Below are positions 54,173 to 63,592 of a stretch of DNA of 64,000 bases, one piece after another; the first letter of the stretch is position 1, and each line of letters opens with the position of its first letter. The DNA is from Fontibacillus panacisegetis (GTDB taxonomy: Bacteria; Bacillota; Bacilli; Paenibacillales; Paenibacillaceae). The stretch spans positions 62,001 to 126,000 of the forward strand of contig NZ_FNBG01000011.1 of the NCBI RefSeq assembly GCF_900102215.1, given 5' to 3'. Position numbers and translations under genes: made by a program. The notes under the pieces are model-generated. The model saw only the letters and a list, made by a program, of their open reading frames with translations. It made no database searches and had not been told where the DNA came from.

Positions 54173-54781
54173 ATGTCACAGATGCAGCCGTCGACGTCAG
54201 GACAAGAAATTCCTTATTTAAAAATACCACATACCGAGCCAGGCATTCACTCTGCACTCATTCATCGTCTGCTCCTGCATTTTGCACAAGTCGTTCCCGG
54301 ACAGGAAATGGTTATTGTATGTATCGGTACAGATCGATCAACTGGTGATTGTCTAGGCCCTCTTGTAGGTACTGCGCTTTCCAAATTCGGACTAGAACAT
54401 TTCCATCTTTTCGGAACCTTGGAAGAGCCTGTACATGCCATGAATTTAAAAGACACTCTTCTTCACATCAATCAGACATTCCAAAATCCCTATGTTATAG
54501 GCATTGACGCCTGTCTAGGTCAAACATCAAGTGTAGGCTCTATTCAAGTCGTTCAAGGTCCTCTACGTCCCGGTGCAGGCGTAAATAAAGAATTACCGCC
54601 GGTTGGCGATATCCATGTTACAGGAATCGTCAATGTCGGCGGCTTTATGGAATACTTCGTATTGCAAAATACACGTCTCAGTCTAGTTGTGCGACTATCC
54701 GAAATTATAGCCAGCAGTATTTATTCTGCAATTAAAGAATGGAATAGGAATATCATTCCTCTTGCCCGGCGAGATCAATAG
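54173..54781 (+). CDS. yyaC: Spore protease YyaC
   Basis: 202 residues. IVCIGTDRSTGDCLGPLVGT near residue 50 and VIGIDACLGQTSSVGSIQV near 115 match YyaC, a GPR-like protein found in spore formers beside the par genes. It supports assignment of the organism to endospore formers. GGAAAGGAAG precedes the ATG. Its end overlaps the convergent DUF4446 gene by 29 bp. Confidence 0.93.
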   Translation: MSQMQPSTSGQEIPYLKIPHTEPGIHSALIHRLLLHFAQVVPGQEMVIVCIGTDRSTGDCLGPLVGTALSKFGLEHFHLFGTLEEPVHAMNLKDTLLHINQTFQNPYVIGIDACLGQTSSVGSIQVVQGPLRPGAGVNKELPPVGDIHVTGIVNVGGFMEYFVLQNTRLSLVVRLSEIIASSIYSAIKEWNRNIIPLARRDQ

Positions 54782-55253
54782 CTTCTCTCTCTTCTGGGGA
54801 GAGCACATGCGACGACTCTCCCTTGGTTAACGGTTTGGCATATACGTAGGAACCATCCCGGTTGTATAGTCCTGTAAGAACAACCCCATCTCTCTCATCA
54901 TTTATAAAAGCGATTGAGAAGCTGAGGTCGTTCCCACGTTCTCCAAAGGCATTATATCTCGTTATCCCAATTTTTGCCTTTTTCTTCGGCAACAGTTTAT
55001 TTAACTTGTTAAGCTGCTGTTTCTGCTCTTCTTGAACTACCTCAATTTTTTCTTGCTGTATTTTTAAATCAATGAGTAAACTTTCCAAATCCTCAATACC
55101 TGTATCTTTCATCATCATTTGATACTTCTTACGCATCTTCCGCAGCTTACTACCTTGTGCTATATTCCAAATCAGCAGCCATAAACAAATTATGATTAGT
55201 CCACCCACGATCCAGACCAACTGATCCAGAATTAGCTCATTCCATTCCCGCAT
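54753..55253 (-). CDS. DUF4446 membrane protein
   Basis: 166 residues. Membrane helix IVGGLIIICLWLLIWNIAQG (about 15-35), a coiled-coil (about 50-90), then RYNAFGERGNDLSFSIAFIN and DGVVLTGLYNRDGSYVYAKPL, which are the hallmark blocks of DUF4446. Function unknown. Located beside yyaC and the par genes in relatives. Confidence 0.9.
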   Translation of the reverse strand: MREWNELILDQLVWIVGGLIIICLWLLIWNIAQGSKLRKMRKKYQMMMKDTGIEDLESLLIDLKIQQEKIEVVQEEQKQQLNKLNKLLPKKKAKIGITRYNAFGERGNDLSFSIAFINDERDGVVLTGLYNRDGSYVYAKPLTKGESSHVLSPEEREAIDLAGQEE

Positions 55254-55277
55254 GTTATTTCTCCCCTATGTTGAATA

Positions 55278-56417
55278 TCACTTTACAATCAACCGTACTG
55301 CTGTAATTAATGCTTCAATTTCCTCTTCTGTCGTAGTATGCCCCACACTTGCTCGAACTGCTCCACCCGATGATGTACCCGCAGTCTTATGTCCTAGAGG
55401 AGTACAATGATACCCTGCTCTTACTGCAATTCCAAAATCCCTGTCTAGATTAAATGCCATTTCAGCCGCGTCATGCCCTTGAGCATTAAAGGAAACAAGT
55501 CCCGTTCTTGGTTGTCCAATATTGGGACCTAACAATGATATGCCTGGTATCCCTTTCAATTCTCTCATTATCGTTTGAGTTAAATTCCATTCATGCTCAT
55601 AAATCCGTTCAACACCTTGCTCCATCACATATTTTACTGCCGCCCCTAATCCTGCGACACCTACCGTATTCGATGTTCCTGCTTCATAACGATCAGGTCT
55701 AACTAACGGCTGTTCCGGTTCTTCTGACTGACTTCCAGTTCCCCCATGCAATAGCGGCTCCAAATCAAGCTTAGGACTAATATATAATCCCCCTGTTCCT
55801 TGAGGACCAAGTAAACCTTTATGTCCAGGAAAGGCTAACATATCAATGCCCATACTTCCTACATCAATAGGATATATCCCTGCTGTTTGTGCTGCGTCCA
55901 ACAACACAACTACTCCATGATCATGTGCCAGCTTACTTATTTCAGCTATCGGAAGTATACTTCCCAATAAATTAGAGCTATGGCTGCAAACCACCAATTT
56001 GGTTTGTGGACGAAACGTCTTTTCCAGTTCCTCCAGATTTATATCACCCTGTTCACTTATGGGTAAATAATCGACGGATATTCCATTTGTTCGTTTCAGA
56101 AACTCTAACGGTCTTCTAACAGAATTATGCTCCACCATCGTCGCTATCACATGATCGCCAGGCTTCACATATCCTTTAATCGCCAAATTTAGAGCTTCTG
56201 TCGTATTCGAAGTGAACGCAATATCGTTTGGATTTGAAATCTGAAATAGTTTAGCTAGCCTTGTTCGAGTAGTAAACATGGTTCTACCTGCCTGCAAGGC
56301 CATCCCATGATTTCCTCTCCCCGCACTAGCTGAAGGTCCATTTAGTATTTTCACCATAGCGTCTGCTACTCCAGGAGCTTTGGGCCACGACGTTGCTGCA
56401 TGATCCAAATAAATCAC
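55278..56417 (-). CDS. Cysteine desulfurase family PLP enzyme
   Basis: About 379 residues, class V aminotransferase fold. IYLDHAATSWPKAP at the start, PLP-binding Lys in AFPGHKGLLGPQGTGGLYI, His in VVLLDAAQTAG, and a catalytic Cys candidate in AVRAGYHCTPLGHK. It should remove sulfur (or selenium) from cysteine. I use a GTG start at 56417 (nine bases after GGAG), as family members begin at IYLDxAATS; the longer frame to 56513 has no comparable site. The C-terminal GGAVRASVGHTTTEEEIE is complete. Confidence 0.88.
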   Translation of the reverse strand: MIYLDHAATSWPKAPGVADAMVKILNGPSASAGRGNHGMALQAGRTMFTTRTRLAKLFQISNPNDIAFTSNTTEALNLAIKGYVKPGDHVIATMVEHNSVRRPLEFLKRTNGISVDYLPISEQGDINLEELEKTFRPQTKLVVCSHSSNLLGSILPIAEISKLAHDHGVVVLLDAAQTAGIYPIDVGSMGIDMLAFPGHKGLLGPQGTGGLYISPKLDLEPLLHGGTGSQSEEPEQPLVRPDRYEAGTSNTVGVAGLGAAVKYVMEQGVERIYEHEWNLTQTIMRELKGIPGISLLGPNIGQPRTGLVSFNAQGHDAAEMAFNLDRDFGIAVRAGYHCTPLGHKTAGTSSGGAVRASVGHTTTEEEIEALITAVRLIVK

Positions 56418-56537
56418 GTCACGTTTCTCCAAACGACCACCCCACTTCAAGAAAATCTTACCATTTACACCAACAATGACATACTCTTCCCTCTTGCTGA
56501 TCAATACTCGCAAAAGGGGGAATATGTCATCGTGTCG

Positions 56538-57377
56538 TCAACTTAACAAATCCAAAAGCCGTTGCAAGTCTTGCTGACTGTAATAATTAATTTCGATTTT
56601 TCCTTTATCTTTACTAGCTTTAATTTTGACAGTAGTTTTATAGCGCTCACGCAAACTTTCTTCTACTTCATCTATATATGGGTCCCGTTTTTTATTTGTT
56701 GGTTTCGCCTTCTCCAGCTTTTTACGATCGAGCTGTTGAACTGCATTTTCTAAATCACGTACACTCCATTCGTGATCTATACATTGTTTTGCTAACTGCT
56801 TGATTGTATCAGCATTTTTCAACCCAACAAGTGCTCTCGCATGTCCCATAGATAATGTTCCACGTGAAACATATTCCTTAACTTCTTCAGGTAATGATAA
56901 TAGTCGTAAAAAGTTAGCAATATGAGAACGAGACTTGCCAACCTTTAATGACAGTTCTTCTTGTGTTAATTTGAATTGATCCATTAAACCTTGGTATGCA
57001 ACAGCTACTTCCATCGCATTCAAATTTTCCCGTTGCAGATTCTCAATAAGAGCAATTTCCATTACTTGTTGATCCGAGAAAGATCTTACCACCGCGGGAA
57101 TAGATGAATTCCCACAATATTGAGATGCACGGAAACGCCGTTCACCAGCAATAATCTCATAACCTTTAAGAACACTACGTACAATGATTGGTTGAATAAC
57201 ACCATGCTGACGGATTGATTCAGCTAATTCTTTTATAGCTTCTTCATCAAAAGTTTTCCGTGGCTGATATGGATTCGCACGCAGCTGACTAAGTGGAATT
57301 TCAACCACTTTATCATCTTCCTGTACATCAAGTGATGTAAAAAGTGCATCCAATCCTTTGCCCAAGCGTTTACTCAT
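56538..57377 (-). CDS. parB: Chromosome partition protein ParB (Spo0J)
   Basis: 279 residues. CTPase/N-terminal motifs RANPYQPRKTFDEEAI, GVIQPIIVR, and ENLQRENLNAMEVAVAYQ; HTH with LSLKVGKSRSHIANFLRLL; C-terminal dimer domain ending YSQQDLQRLLDLL. Loads at parS and spreads to recruit SMC. ATG overlaps the parA stop (ATGAGTAA). A perfect parS lies inside the gene at 56856. Confidence 0.96.
   Translation of the reverse strand: MSKRLGKGLDALFTSLDVQEDDKVVEIPLSQLRANPYQPRKTFDEEAIKELAESIRQHGVIQPIIVRSVLKGYEIIAGERRFRASQYCGNSSIPAVVRSFSDQQVMEIALIENLQRENLNAMEVAVAYQGLMDQFKLTQEELSLKVGKSRSHIANFLRLLSLPEEVKEYVSRGTLSMGHARALVGLKNADTIKQLAKQCIDHEWSVRDLENAVQQLDRKKLEKAKPTNKKRDPYIDEVEESLRERYKTTVKIKASKDKGKIEINYYSQQDLQRLLDLLS
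56856..56871. promoter_or_regulatory. parS site within parB
   Basis: TGTTCCACGTGAAACA matches the Bacillales parS consensus TGTTNCACGTGAAACA at every base. B. subtilis also has a parS inside spo0J. Confidence 0.95.
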
Positions 57378-58131
57378 AAGAGACCACTTCCTTCGCCAAC
57401 TCTAAGTATACTTCCGCACCTTTAGATTTAGGATCATACGTAATAATAGATTGACCATGTGAAGGAGCTTCACTCAGTCGCACATTACGCGGAATAACTG
57501 TCTTGTATACTTTTTGTTGGAAATATTTCTTGACCTCTTCAATGACTTGAATACCTAAGTTCGTTCTTGCATCAAACATCGTTAACAACACACCTTCAAT
57601 TTGAAGTGTTGTGTTTAAATGCTTCTGAACCAGTCGAACTGTATTTAGTAACTGACTCAATCCTTCCAGTGCGTAATACTCACACTGAATCGGTATAAGC
57701 ACGGAATCTGCAGCAGTTAATGAGTTGATTGTCAATAATCCCAAGGATGGTGGACAATCAATGAGAATGTAATCATATAAGTGTTTAACTTGTTGAAGAG
57801 ACTTTTTAAGACGCACCTCACGAGAAATTGTTGATACTAGTTCAATTTCTGCACCGGCCAATTGAATCGTAGCTGGAATAATATCCAAGCCTTCAATCTC
57901 GGTATGTGCAATAGCTTCACTTGGATGAACTTCATTTATAAGCACATCATAAATACAGTTCGGCACATCCGCTTTGTTTATACCTACACCACTTGTTGTA
58001 TTCCCTTGCGGATCAATGTCAATGAGAAGTACTTTTTTACCAATAGAAGCCAGTCCTGCTCCCAAATTCACCGAAGTCGTCGTCTTTCCGACGCCACCTT
58101 TTTGGTTGGCAATTGCAATAATCTTAGACAA
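57370..58131 (-). CDS. parA: Chromosome partition ATPase ParA (Soj)
   Basis: 253 residues, the same length as B. subtilis Soj. Deviant Walker A ANQKGGVGKTTTSVN, motif DIDPQGNTTSG and Walker B YILIDCPPSLG are present. I use the TTG start at 58131 (GAGGTG six bases upstream); the ATG at 58140 is too close to that site. Couples segregation and control of replication start. Overlaps parB. Confidence 0.95.
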   Translation of the reverse strand: MSKIIAIANQKGGVGKTTTSVNLGAGLASIGKKVLLIDIDPQGNTTSGVGINKADVPNCIYDVLINEVHPSEAIAHTEIEGLDIIPATIQLAGAEIELVSTISREVRLKKSLQQVKHLYDYILIDCPPSLGLLTINSLTAADSVLIPIQCEYYALEGLSQLLNTVRLVQKHLNTTLQIEGVLLTMFDARTNLGIQVIEEVKKYFQQKVYKTVIPRNVRLSEAPSHGQSIITYDPKSKGAEVYLELAKEVVSYE

Positions 58132-58366
58132 TCCATTCACCTCATAATATAGAAGAATCTTTTTGTAGAATTGAACAATGTGAGTATGACGAAGCTGCAG
58201 CTACAAAAAGACCAAACACTGCTGGTGATTTTTAACGCTACGGCTTATCTTCTCCCCAAGTGCAGCGTAAAAGGATTGGATAGGGATCAGTATCATTTCA
58301 TGCCGAAAATTAGCTGACCTCTCTTACCTCGCGGTTATGGTCAACGGGTAGTAGCCGTACTTTCAG

Positions 58367-59185
58367 TTATCTCTTAGGAATCTGAATCACGATTTCATAA
58401 TGATCATCAAGATCTTTCTCAGCTGTCTTAATATTAAGACCTGACCCTGAAACCATATCAATAGATTGGCGTATCGTATTCAGAGCTAATCGAACGTCCT
58501 TTGTAAACGAAATTCTTTTCGTTTTACTCTTGTTTTTGGATACTTCTTTGTAGAAAGCAATTCTAGCTTCCGTCTGTTTAACATTTAATTCCTTACTAAT
58601 AATCTCTTCCAACACTTTATGCTGCAATTCTTCTGAATCAAGAGATAATAATGCACGAGCGTGTCGTTCAGTTATTTTACGCTCCATTAATGCATTTTTG
58701 GCTTTCTCTGGAAGATTAAGCAATCTGATTTTGTTGGCAATAGTCGATTGACTCTTTCCTAATCTTTGAGCGAGACTTTCTTGAGTTAATTCATGAAGCT
58801 CAATTAAATTTTGATAAGCTATTGCTTCTTCAATAGCCGTTAAGCCTTCCCTTTGAAGGTTTTCAATTAGAGCGATAGAAGCAGCCTGGGAATCATTGAA
58901 TTCGCGCAAAATGGCTGGAATTGTCTCCATACCAAGTTTTTTAACCGCACGCCAACGTCTTTCACCAGCAATGATTTCATACTTATCATTACGGTAACGC
59001 ACAACAATCGGTTGAATTACACCATGAGTACGAATCGTTTGGCATAATTCATCAATTTTTTCATCGTCAAAAATGGTCCGGGGCTGATATGGACTGCCGA
59101 CGATTTCCCCTACCGGAATTTGTTTTACTTCGTCACCGCTGCTTCGCTCAGTTAAACCAAACAATTTGGAAAATTGTTCTCTCAT
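58367..59185 (-). CDS. noc: Nucleoid occlusion protein Noc
   Basis: 273 residues, a ParB paralogue. [13 protein letters not shown] at the N-terminus resembles the membrane-binding helix of Noc. [39 protein letters not shown] and [20 protein letters not shown] are the ParB-type motifs. It blocks division over nucleoids. Adjacent position after rsmG is conserved. ATG at 59185 chosen over a GTG at 59200, which overlaps the likely ribosome site. Confidence 0.93.
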   Translation of the reverse strand: MREQFSKLFGLTERSSGDEVKQIPVGEIVGSPYQPRTIFDDEKIDELCQTIRTHGVIQPIVVRYRNDKYEIIAGERRWRAVKKLGMETIPAILREFNDSQAASIALIENLQREGLTAIEEAIAYQNLIELHELTQESLAQRLGKSQSTIANKIRLLNLPEKAKNALMERKITERHARALLSLDSEELQHKVLEEIISKELNVKQTEARIAFYKEVSKNKSKTKRISFTKDVRLALNTIRQSIDMVSGSGLNIKTAEKDLDDHYEIVIQIPKR

Positions 59186-59406
59186 CCCGTAGATTACCAC
59201 CTAATTTCATAGTGACATAAGGACATACCTATGTATCAAATATAGGCTGATCCCCTATGTAAAAAATCGTTCCTGTGCATCCCATAATGGATGACGGACG
59301 AATAAGGTACAAACGCACGCCCCGTCAGTGATTAGCGATAACTCTATTCTACCACTTTTTTCACTATAATCCTATTCTCTTATTTAATGTATTTTAAAAG
59401 AATATC

Positions 59407-59449
59407 CCCCTTAACAACATGTTCCACGTGGAACAAATTGTTAAGAGGG
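59407..59449. repeat. Large inverted repeat containing a parS-like palindrome
   Basis: CCCCCTTAACAA (from about 59406) and TTGTTAAGAGGG (59438-59449) form a 12-bp stem with one mismatch; the loop holds the 16-bp palindrome TGTTCCACGTGGAACA, which can pair with itself, so the whole is a near-continuous cruciform. In the leftward transcript it lies downstream of rsmG, but the U-run (ATATTCTTTT) is poor, so termination is uncertain. Confidence 0.7.
59420..59435. promoter_or_regulatory. parS-like site between rsmG and noc
   Basis: TGTTCCACGTGGAACA is a perfect palindrome and differs from parS consensus (TGTTNCACGTGAAACA) at one position, G for A. It probably binds ParB, and perhaps Noc less well, as Noc favours ATTTCCCGGGAAAT. 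It lies 235 bp upstream of noc and 2.5 kb from the parB parS. Confidence 0.75.
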
Positions 59450-59477
59450 ATACTATAGAGTTGTTATTATAAGGAAA

Positions 59478-60200
59478 TTAAACTAATGGAGACTTAAGAG
59501 GTGTTCCCGCTTTACGAGGATACTTCTTAGGAGTATTTCCTGTTTTACTAACAATAACGATATGCCGATCCGAATTTTCCAAAGGAAGAGAAAAATGATG
59601 AGTATCACGAAGTTTACCCTTAAGCTCATTCATACTTCGAACAGACTCTTTAATTTCTTCCCCAGGGTCGCTCCCCTTCATTGCAGCAAATAACCCGCCA
59701 TTTTTCACAAAAGGAAGACAAAATTCATTTAATACCGCCATACGTGCTACTGCTCTAGCTGTTACAAGGTCAAAAGCATCGCGTAAATGCTCTTTACGAG
59801 CCATATCTTCAGCACGACCATGAAGCAGCTCTACATCACACAAACCAAGCTTATCCACTACATTTTGCAAAAAACCTATTCTTTTGTTTAAAGAATCAAT
59901 GATCGTTAATTTGAGCTCAGGAAAGCAAATTTTTAATGGTATGCCTGGAAATCCTGCACCCGAACCTATATCTGCGACATTCGATACATTAGATATATCA
60001 AGATAGAAAGAGAGAGACACGGAATCGTAAAAATGCTTAATATACACTTGCTCACGTTCCGTAATCCCTGTTAAATTCATTTTCTCATTCCAGGTGACCA
60101 GCTCTTCATAATAAGTTTCAAACTGCTCAAGTTGTGTAGAGGTCAGGTCGATTCCATGTTCCAATAACAATGCATGAAATTTAGATTGTATAGGGTCCAA
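59478..60200 (-). CDS. rsmG: 16S rRNA (guanine527-N7)-methyltransferase RsmG
   Basis: 240 residues. SAM-binding block NVADIGSGAGFPGIPLKICF and VTARAVARMAVLNEFCLP are standard for RsmG (GidB). TTG start at 60200, eight bases after GGGAGG. Follows mnmG by four bases. Confidence 0.96.
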   Translation of the reverse strand: MDPIQSKFHALLLEHGIDLTSTQLEQFETYYEELVTWNEKMNLTGITEREQVYIKHFYDSVSLSFYLDISNVSNVADIGSGAGFPGIPLKICFPELKLTIIDSLNKRIGFLQNVVDKLGLCDVELLHGRAEDMARKEHLRDAFDLVTARAVARMAVLNEFCLPFVKNGGLFAAMKGSDPGEEIKESVRSMNELKGKLRDTHHFSLPLENSDRHIVIVSKTGNTPKKYPRKAGTPLKSPLV

Positions 60201-60204
60201 ACCA

Positions 60205-62091
60205 TTATCCTCCCGCAGCCGTAACCCGATTATAGTGTTCCAAATAAACCAATAAAATGGAAATGTCAGCAGGCGTTACACCGGAAATACGAGAAGCTTG
60301 ACCAATCGACAACGGACGTATTTTATCCAGCTTTTGTCGTGCTTCAATCGCCAATCCATGAATATCATCATAGGTGATGCTCTCAGGTATTTTCTTCTTT
60401 TCCATTTTTTGTAATCTTTCAACATGCAGCAGCTGTTTTTCTATATATCCAGCATACTTAATTTGAATTTCCACTTGCTCCTTCATTTCAGCATCCAGTT
60501 CTATTTCTGATGGATATAAAGATTCAATATGGGCATATTCTACTTCAGGACGACGCAAAATAGTTAACAGATTGCTTCCATCCTGAATTACCGTTGAACC
60601 AATGGATTCCAACAAAGGGTTTATGACAGACGGTTTTACCTTTGTTTCGCGAAGGCGTTCGATTTCTGCCTCCACCTTGCTCTTCTTATCGAGGAACATT
60701 TCATATCGCTCTGGAGTGATCAAGCCGATCTCATACCCAATCGGAGTAAGACGCAAATCTGCATTATCATGACGCAAAAGAAGACGATACTCAGCACGCG
60801 AAGTAAGCAAACGATAAGGCTCATTTGTTCCTTTAGTCACCAAATCATCAATCAATACTCCAATGTAGCCTTGGGAACGATCCAAAATGACCGGATCTTT
60901 ACCTTGAACTTTGCGAGCAGCGTTAATGCCGGCCATAATACCTTGTCCCGCTGCTTCCTCATAACCTGAAGTACCATTGATTTGTCCTGCTGTAAAAAGA
61001 CCGGGAACTGCTTTTGTTTCCAGTGATGGCCACAATTGAGTTGGAACCATCGCATCGTATTCAATAGCGTAACCATTGCGCATCATTTTTACATTTTGCA
61101 ATCCTGGAACCGAACGCAGCATTTGTAGCTGTACGTCCTCTGGCATACTTGTAGAGAAGCCTTGGACATAATACTCCGAAGTATTTTTCCCCTCCGGCTC
61201 CAAAAAGATTTGATGCTTCGGCTTATCGCTAAAACGAACAATTTTATCCTCAATAGAAGGACAATAACGCGGACCAGTTCCTTCAATAATGCCTGAGAAC
61301 ATTGGCGCACGATCCAGGTTAGCATTAATAATCTCATGTGTCTCTGCAGACGTATAAGTTAACCAGCAGGGAAGCTGTTCATTGTCCGAGCTCTTTGTCT
61401 CATAAGAAAAAAACTTCGGATTCTCATCACCCGGTTGGATTTCCGTTTGTGAGAAATCAATCGTATCCTTATGCACACGCGGAGGTGTACCGGTCTTAAA
61501 ACGAACCAAATCAAACCCGAGATCCTTCAGGTTTTGAGACAATTTAACGGCAGGCTGCTGATTGTTTGGTCCACTCTCATAAGTCAGCTCACCCATAATA
61601 ATTTTCCCGCGCAAATACGTTCCTGTCGTCAAAACAACCGCTTTGGCACGATATTCCGCTCCGGTCATCGTTACGACACCAACACATTGCCCATCTTCCA
61701 CGATCAGCTCTTCAACCAAGCCTTGACGCATCGTCAAGTTAGATTCTAGTTCCATCGTTTCTTTCATTGTATGTTGGTACAAGAACTTATCTGCTTGTGC
61801 ACGAAGTGCATGAACTGCAGGGCCTTTACCTGTGTTCAGCATCCGCATTTGAATGAACGTCTTATCAATGTTTCGGCCCATTTCACCGCCAAGCGCATCG
61901 ATTTCACGTACCACGTGACCTTTTGCTGGACCACCGATTGACGGATTACATGGCATAAAAGCGACCATATCCAAATTGATCGTAATCATCAATGTACTGC
62001 ATCCCATACGCGCTGCTGCCAAAGCCGATTCACAGCCCGCATGACCTGCACCGACGACAATAACATCGTAATTTCCGGCTGCAAAACCCAT
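60205..62091 (-). CDS. mnmG: tRNA uridine 5-carboxymethylaminomethyl modification enzyme MnmG
   Basis: 628 residues. FAD-binding [22 protein letters not shown] at the start; [21 protein letters not shown] and the [21 protein letters not shown] block complete the family pattern. Works with MnmE to modify the wobble uridine of several tRNAs. GGAGG precedes the ATG. About 110 bp after mnmE. Confidence 0.97.
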   Translation of the reverse strand: MGFAAGNYDVIVVGAGHAGCESALAAARMGCSTLMITINLDMVAFMPCNPSIGGPAKGHVVREIDALGGEMGRNIDKTFIQMRMLNTGKGPAVHALRAQADKFLYQHTMKETMELESNLTMRQGLVEELIVEDGQCVGVVTMTGAEYRAKAVVLTTGTYLRGKIIMGELTYESGPNNQQPAVKLSQNLKDLGFDLVRFKTGTPPRVHKDTIDFSQTEIQPGDENPKFFSYETKSSDNEQLPCWLTYTSAETHEIINANLDRAPMFSGIIEGTGPRYCPSIEDKIVRFSDKPKHQIFLEPEGKNTSEYYVQGFSTSMPEDVQLQMLRSVPGLQNVKMMRNGYAIEYDAMVPTQLWPSLETKAVPGLFTAGQINGTSGYEEAAGQGIMAGINAARKVQGKDPVILDRSQGYIGVLIDDLVTKGTNEPYRLLTSRAEYRLLLRHDNADLRLTPIGYEIGLITPERYEMFLDKKSKVEAEIERLRETKVKPSVINPLLESIGSTVIQDGSNLLTILRRPEVEYAHIESLYPSEIELDAEMKEQVEIQIKYAGYIEKQLLHVERLQKMEKKKIPESITYDDIHGLAIEARQKLDKIRPLSIGQASRISGVTPADISILLVYLEHYNRVTAAGG

Positions 62092-62200
62092 TCTGCTCTA
62101 CCTCCTTATAAATAAATATCTATAGATAAATCTTAAATTCAAGTTAATTTAATAACTAATACATCATACCACGAACTAGACATCATGATATCATTCACCT

Positions 62201-63580
62201 TTATTTACCGAGACAAAATTGTGAAAAAATTTGATCAATCAATGCATCCGGCGCTGAATCACCGATCACTTCACCTAACTGTTCCCAAGCCAGACGTACA
62301 TCAATTTGTAAAATATCGATCGGAATGCCGCTATCTGCCGCTTCATAAGCATCTGCTAACGATTGCTGTGCCTTCTTAAGAAGTGCAATATGCCGCACAT
62401 TACTTACATATGTCAAATCCCCCGACTCCAGCTTCCCGCCAAAAAATAACGAGGAGATCGCATCTTCCAGATGATCCAGTCCTTCTTCCGTTTTAGCCGA
62501 CAGCTCTACAATCGCACTTTCCGGAAAATATTGCGTTACCTTCTCCCTCTTTAATTGCTGAGGCAAATCAATCTTGTTAAGCAGCACGAGTACAGATCTC
62601 CCTTGTAACTGCTCCATCAAAATTATCTCATCCTCATGCAATTCCTCGGCGCTGTTAAGCACAAGCAGAATCAAATCTGCTTCATTTACTGCTGCCTTGG
62701 AGCGCTCTACCCCCATTTTCTCTACGATATCCATCGTTTCACGAATACCCGCCGTATCGAGCAGCTTAAGCGGTATATTGTTAATTGTCACATATTCCTC
62801 AATCACATCACGTGTTGTCCCTGGAATATCAGTAACAATTGCTTTGTTCTCCCTCGCTAATGTATTCATCAACGATGATTTCCCTACATTCGGACGTCCA
62901 ACAATCGCTGTCGTAATCCCTTCGCGCAAAATTTTCCCTTGACTCGCGTGCTTCAACAGCTCATCAATCCCACTCGACACTTCCGTACATTTACGCTTAA
63001 TAAAGTCCATCGTCATCGATTCCACATCATGCTCTGGATAATCAATATTAACCTCGATATGCGCCAGCGTCTCGACCAACGAATGTCTCAGCTCATTGAT
63101 CTTACGAGACAGCTTCCCCTCCACCTGCTTCAATGCAAGCGAAAAAGCACGGTCCGATTTTGACCGAATCAAATCAATTACCGCCTCTGCTTGAGACAAG
63201 TCGATCCGTCCATTCAGAAAAGCTCGCTTTGTGAACTCTCCCGGCTCCGCAAGACGAATGTTCGGCTGCAGCAGCAGCAGATCCATTACCCGTTTAACCG
63301 AGATAATCCCCCCGTGAGTACTGATCTCTACCACATCCTCCGTAGTAAATGAACGTGGAGCACGGAATAGTGACACTAGAACCTCTTCTAATTTTTCGTC
63401 ATTTTTGGGATCAATAATAAACCCGTAATGAACTGTATGACTATCGGCTTCCGTCAGCGTCGTCTTGGAGCGAAACATTCGCTCAACCTCTGCGATTGCA
63501 TCCGGTCCGCTCACGCGGATCACCGCAATCCCGCTCTCCCCGACCGCTGTCGAAATAGCCGCTATTGTATCACTAAGCAT
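62201..63580 (-). CDS. mnmE: tRNA modification GTPase MnmE
   Basis: 459 residues. N-terminal domain DTIAAISTAVGESGIAVIRVSG, G domain with P-loop IVGRPNVGKSSLMN, DIPGTTRDVI (G2), LDTAGIR (G3), LNKIDL (G4), and the C-terminal FCLGK carrying the conserved Cys. ATG at 63580 is nine bases after AGAGGTG. Completes the pathway with MnmG. Confidence 0.97.
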   Translation of the reverse strand: MLSDTIAAISTAVGESGIAVIRVSGPDAIAEVERMFRSKTTLTEADSHTVHYGFIIDPKNDEKLEEVLVSLFRAPRSFTTEDVVEISTHGGIISVKRVMDLLLLQPNIRLAEPGEFTKRAFLNGRIDLSQAEAVIDLIRSKSDRAFSLALKQVEGKLSRKINELRHSLVETLAHIEVNIDYPEHDVESMTMDFIKRKCTEVSSGIDELLKHASQGKILREGITTAIVGRPNVGKSSLMNTLARENKAIVTDIPGTTRDVIEEYVTINNIPLKLLDTAGIRETMDIVEKMGVERSKAAVNEADLILLVLNSAEELHEDEIILMEQLQGRSVLVLLNKIDLPQQLKREKVTQYFPESAIVELSAKTEEGLDHLEDAISSLFFGGKLESGDLTYVSNVRHIALLKKAQQSLADAYEAADSGIPIDILQIDVRLAWEQLGEVIGDSAPDALIDQIFSQFCLGK

Positions 63581-63592
63581 TGTATCTTTCAC

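Noticed and set aside
59478..63580. Unusual features in mnmE-mnmG-rsmG
   Set aside because: All three are complete with standard motifs and order; nothing beyond ordinary core genes.
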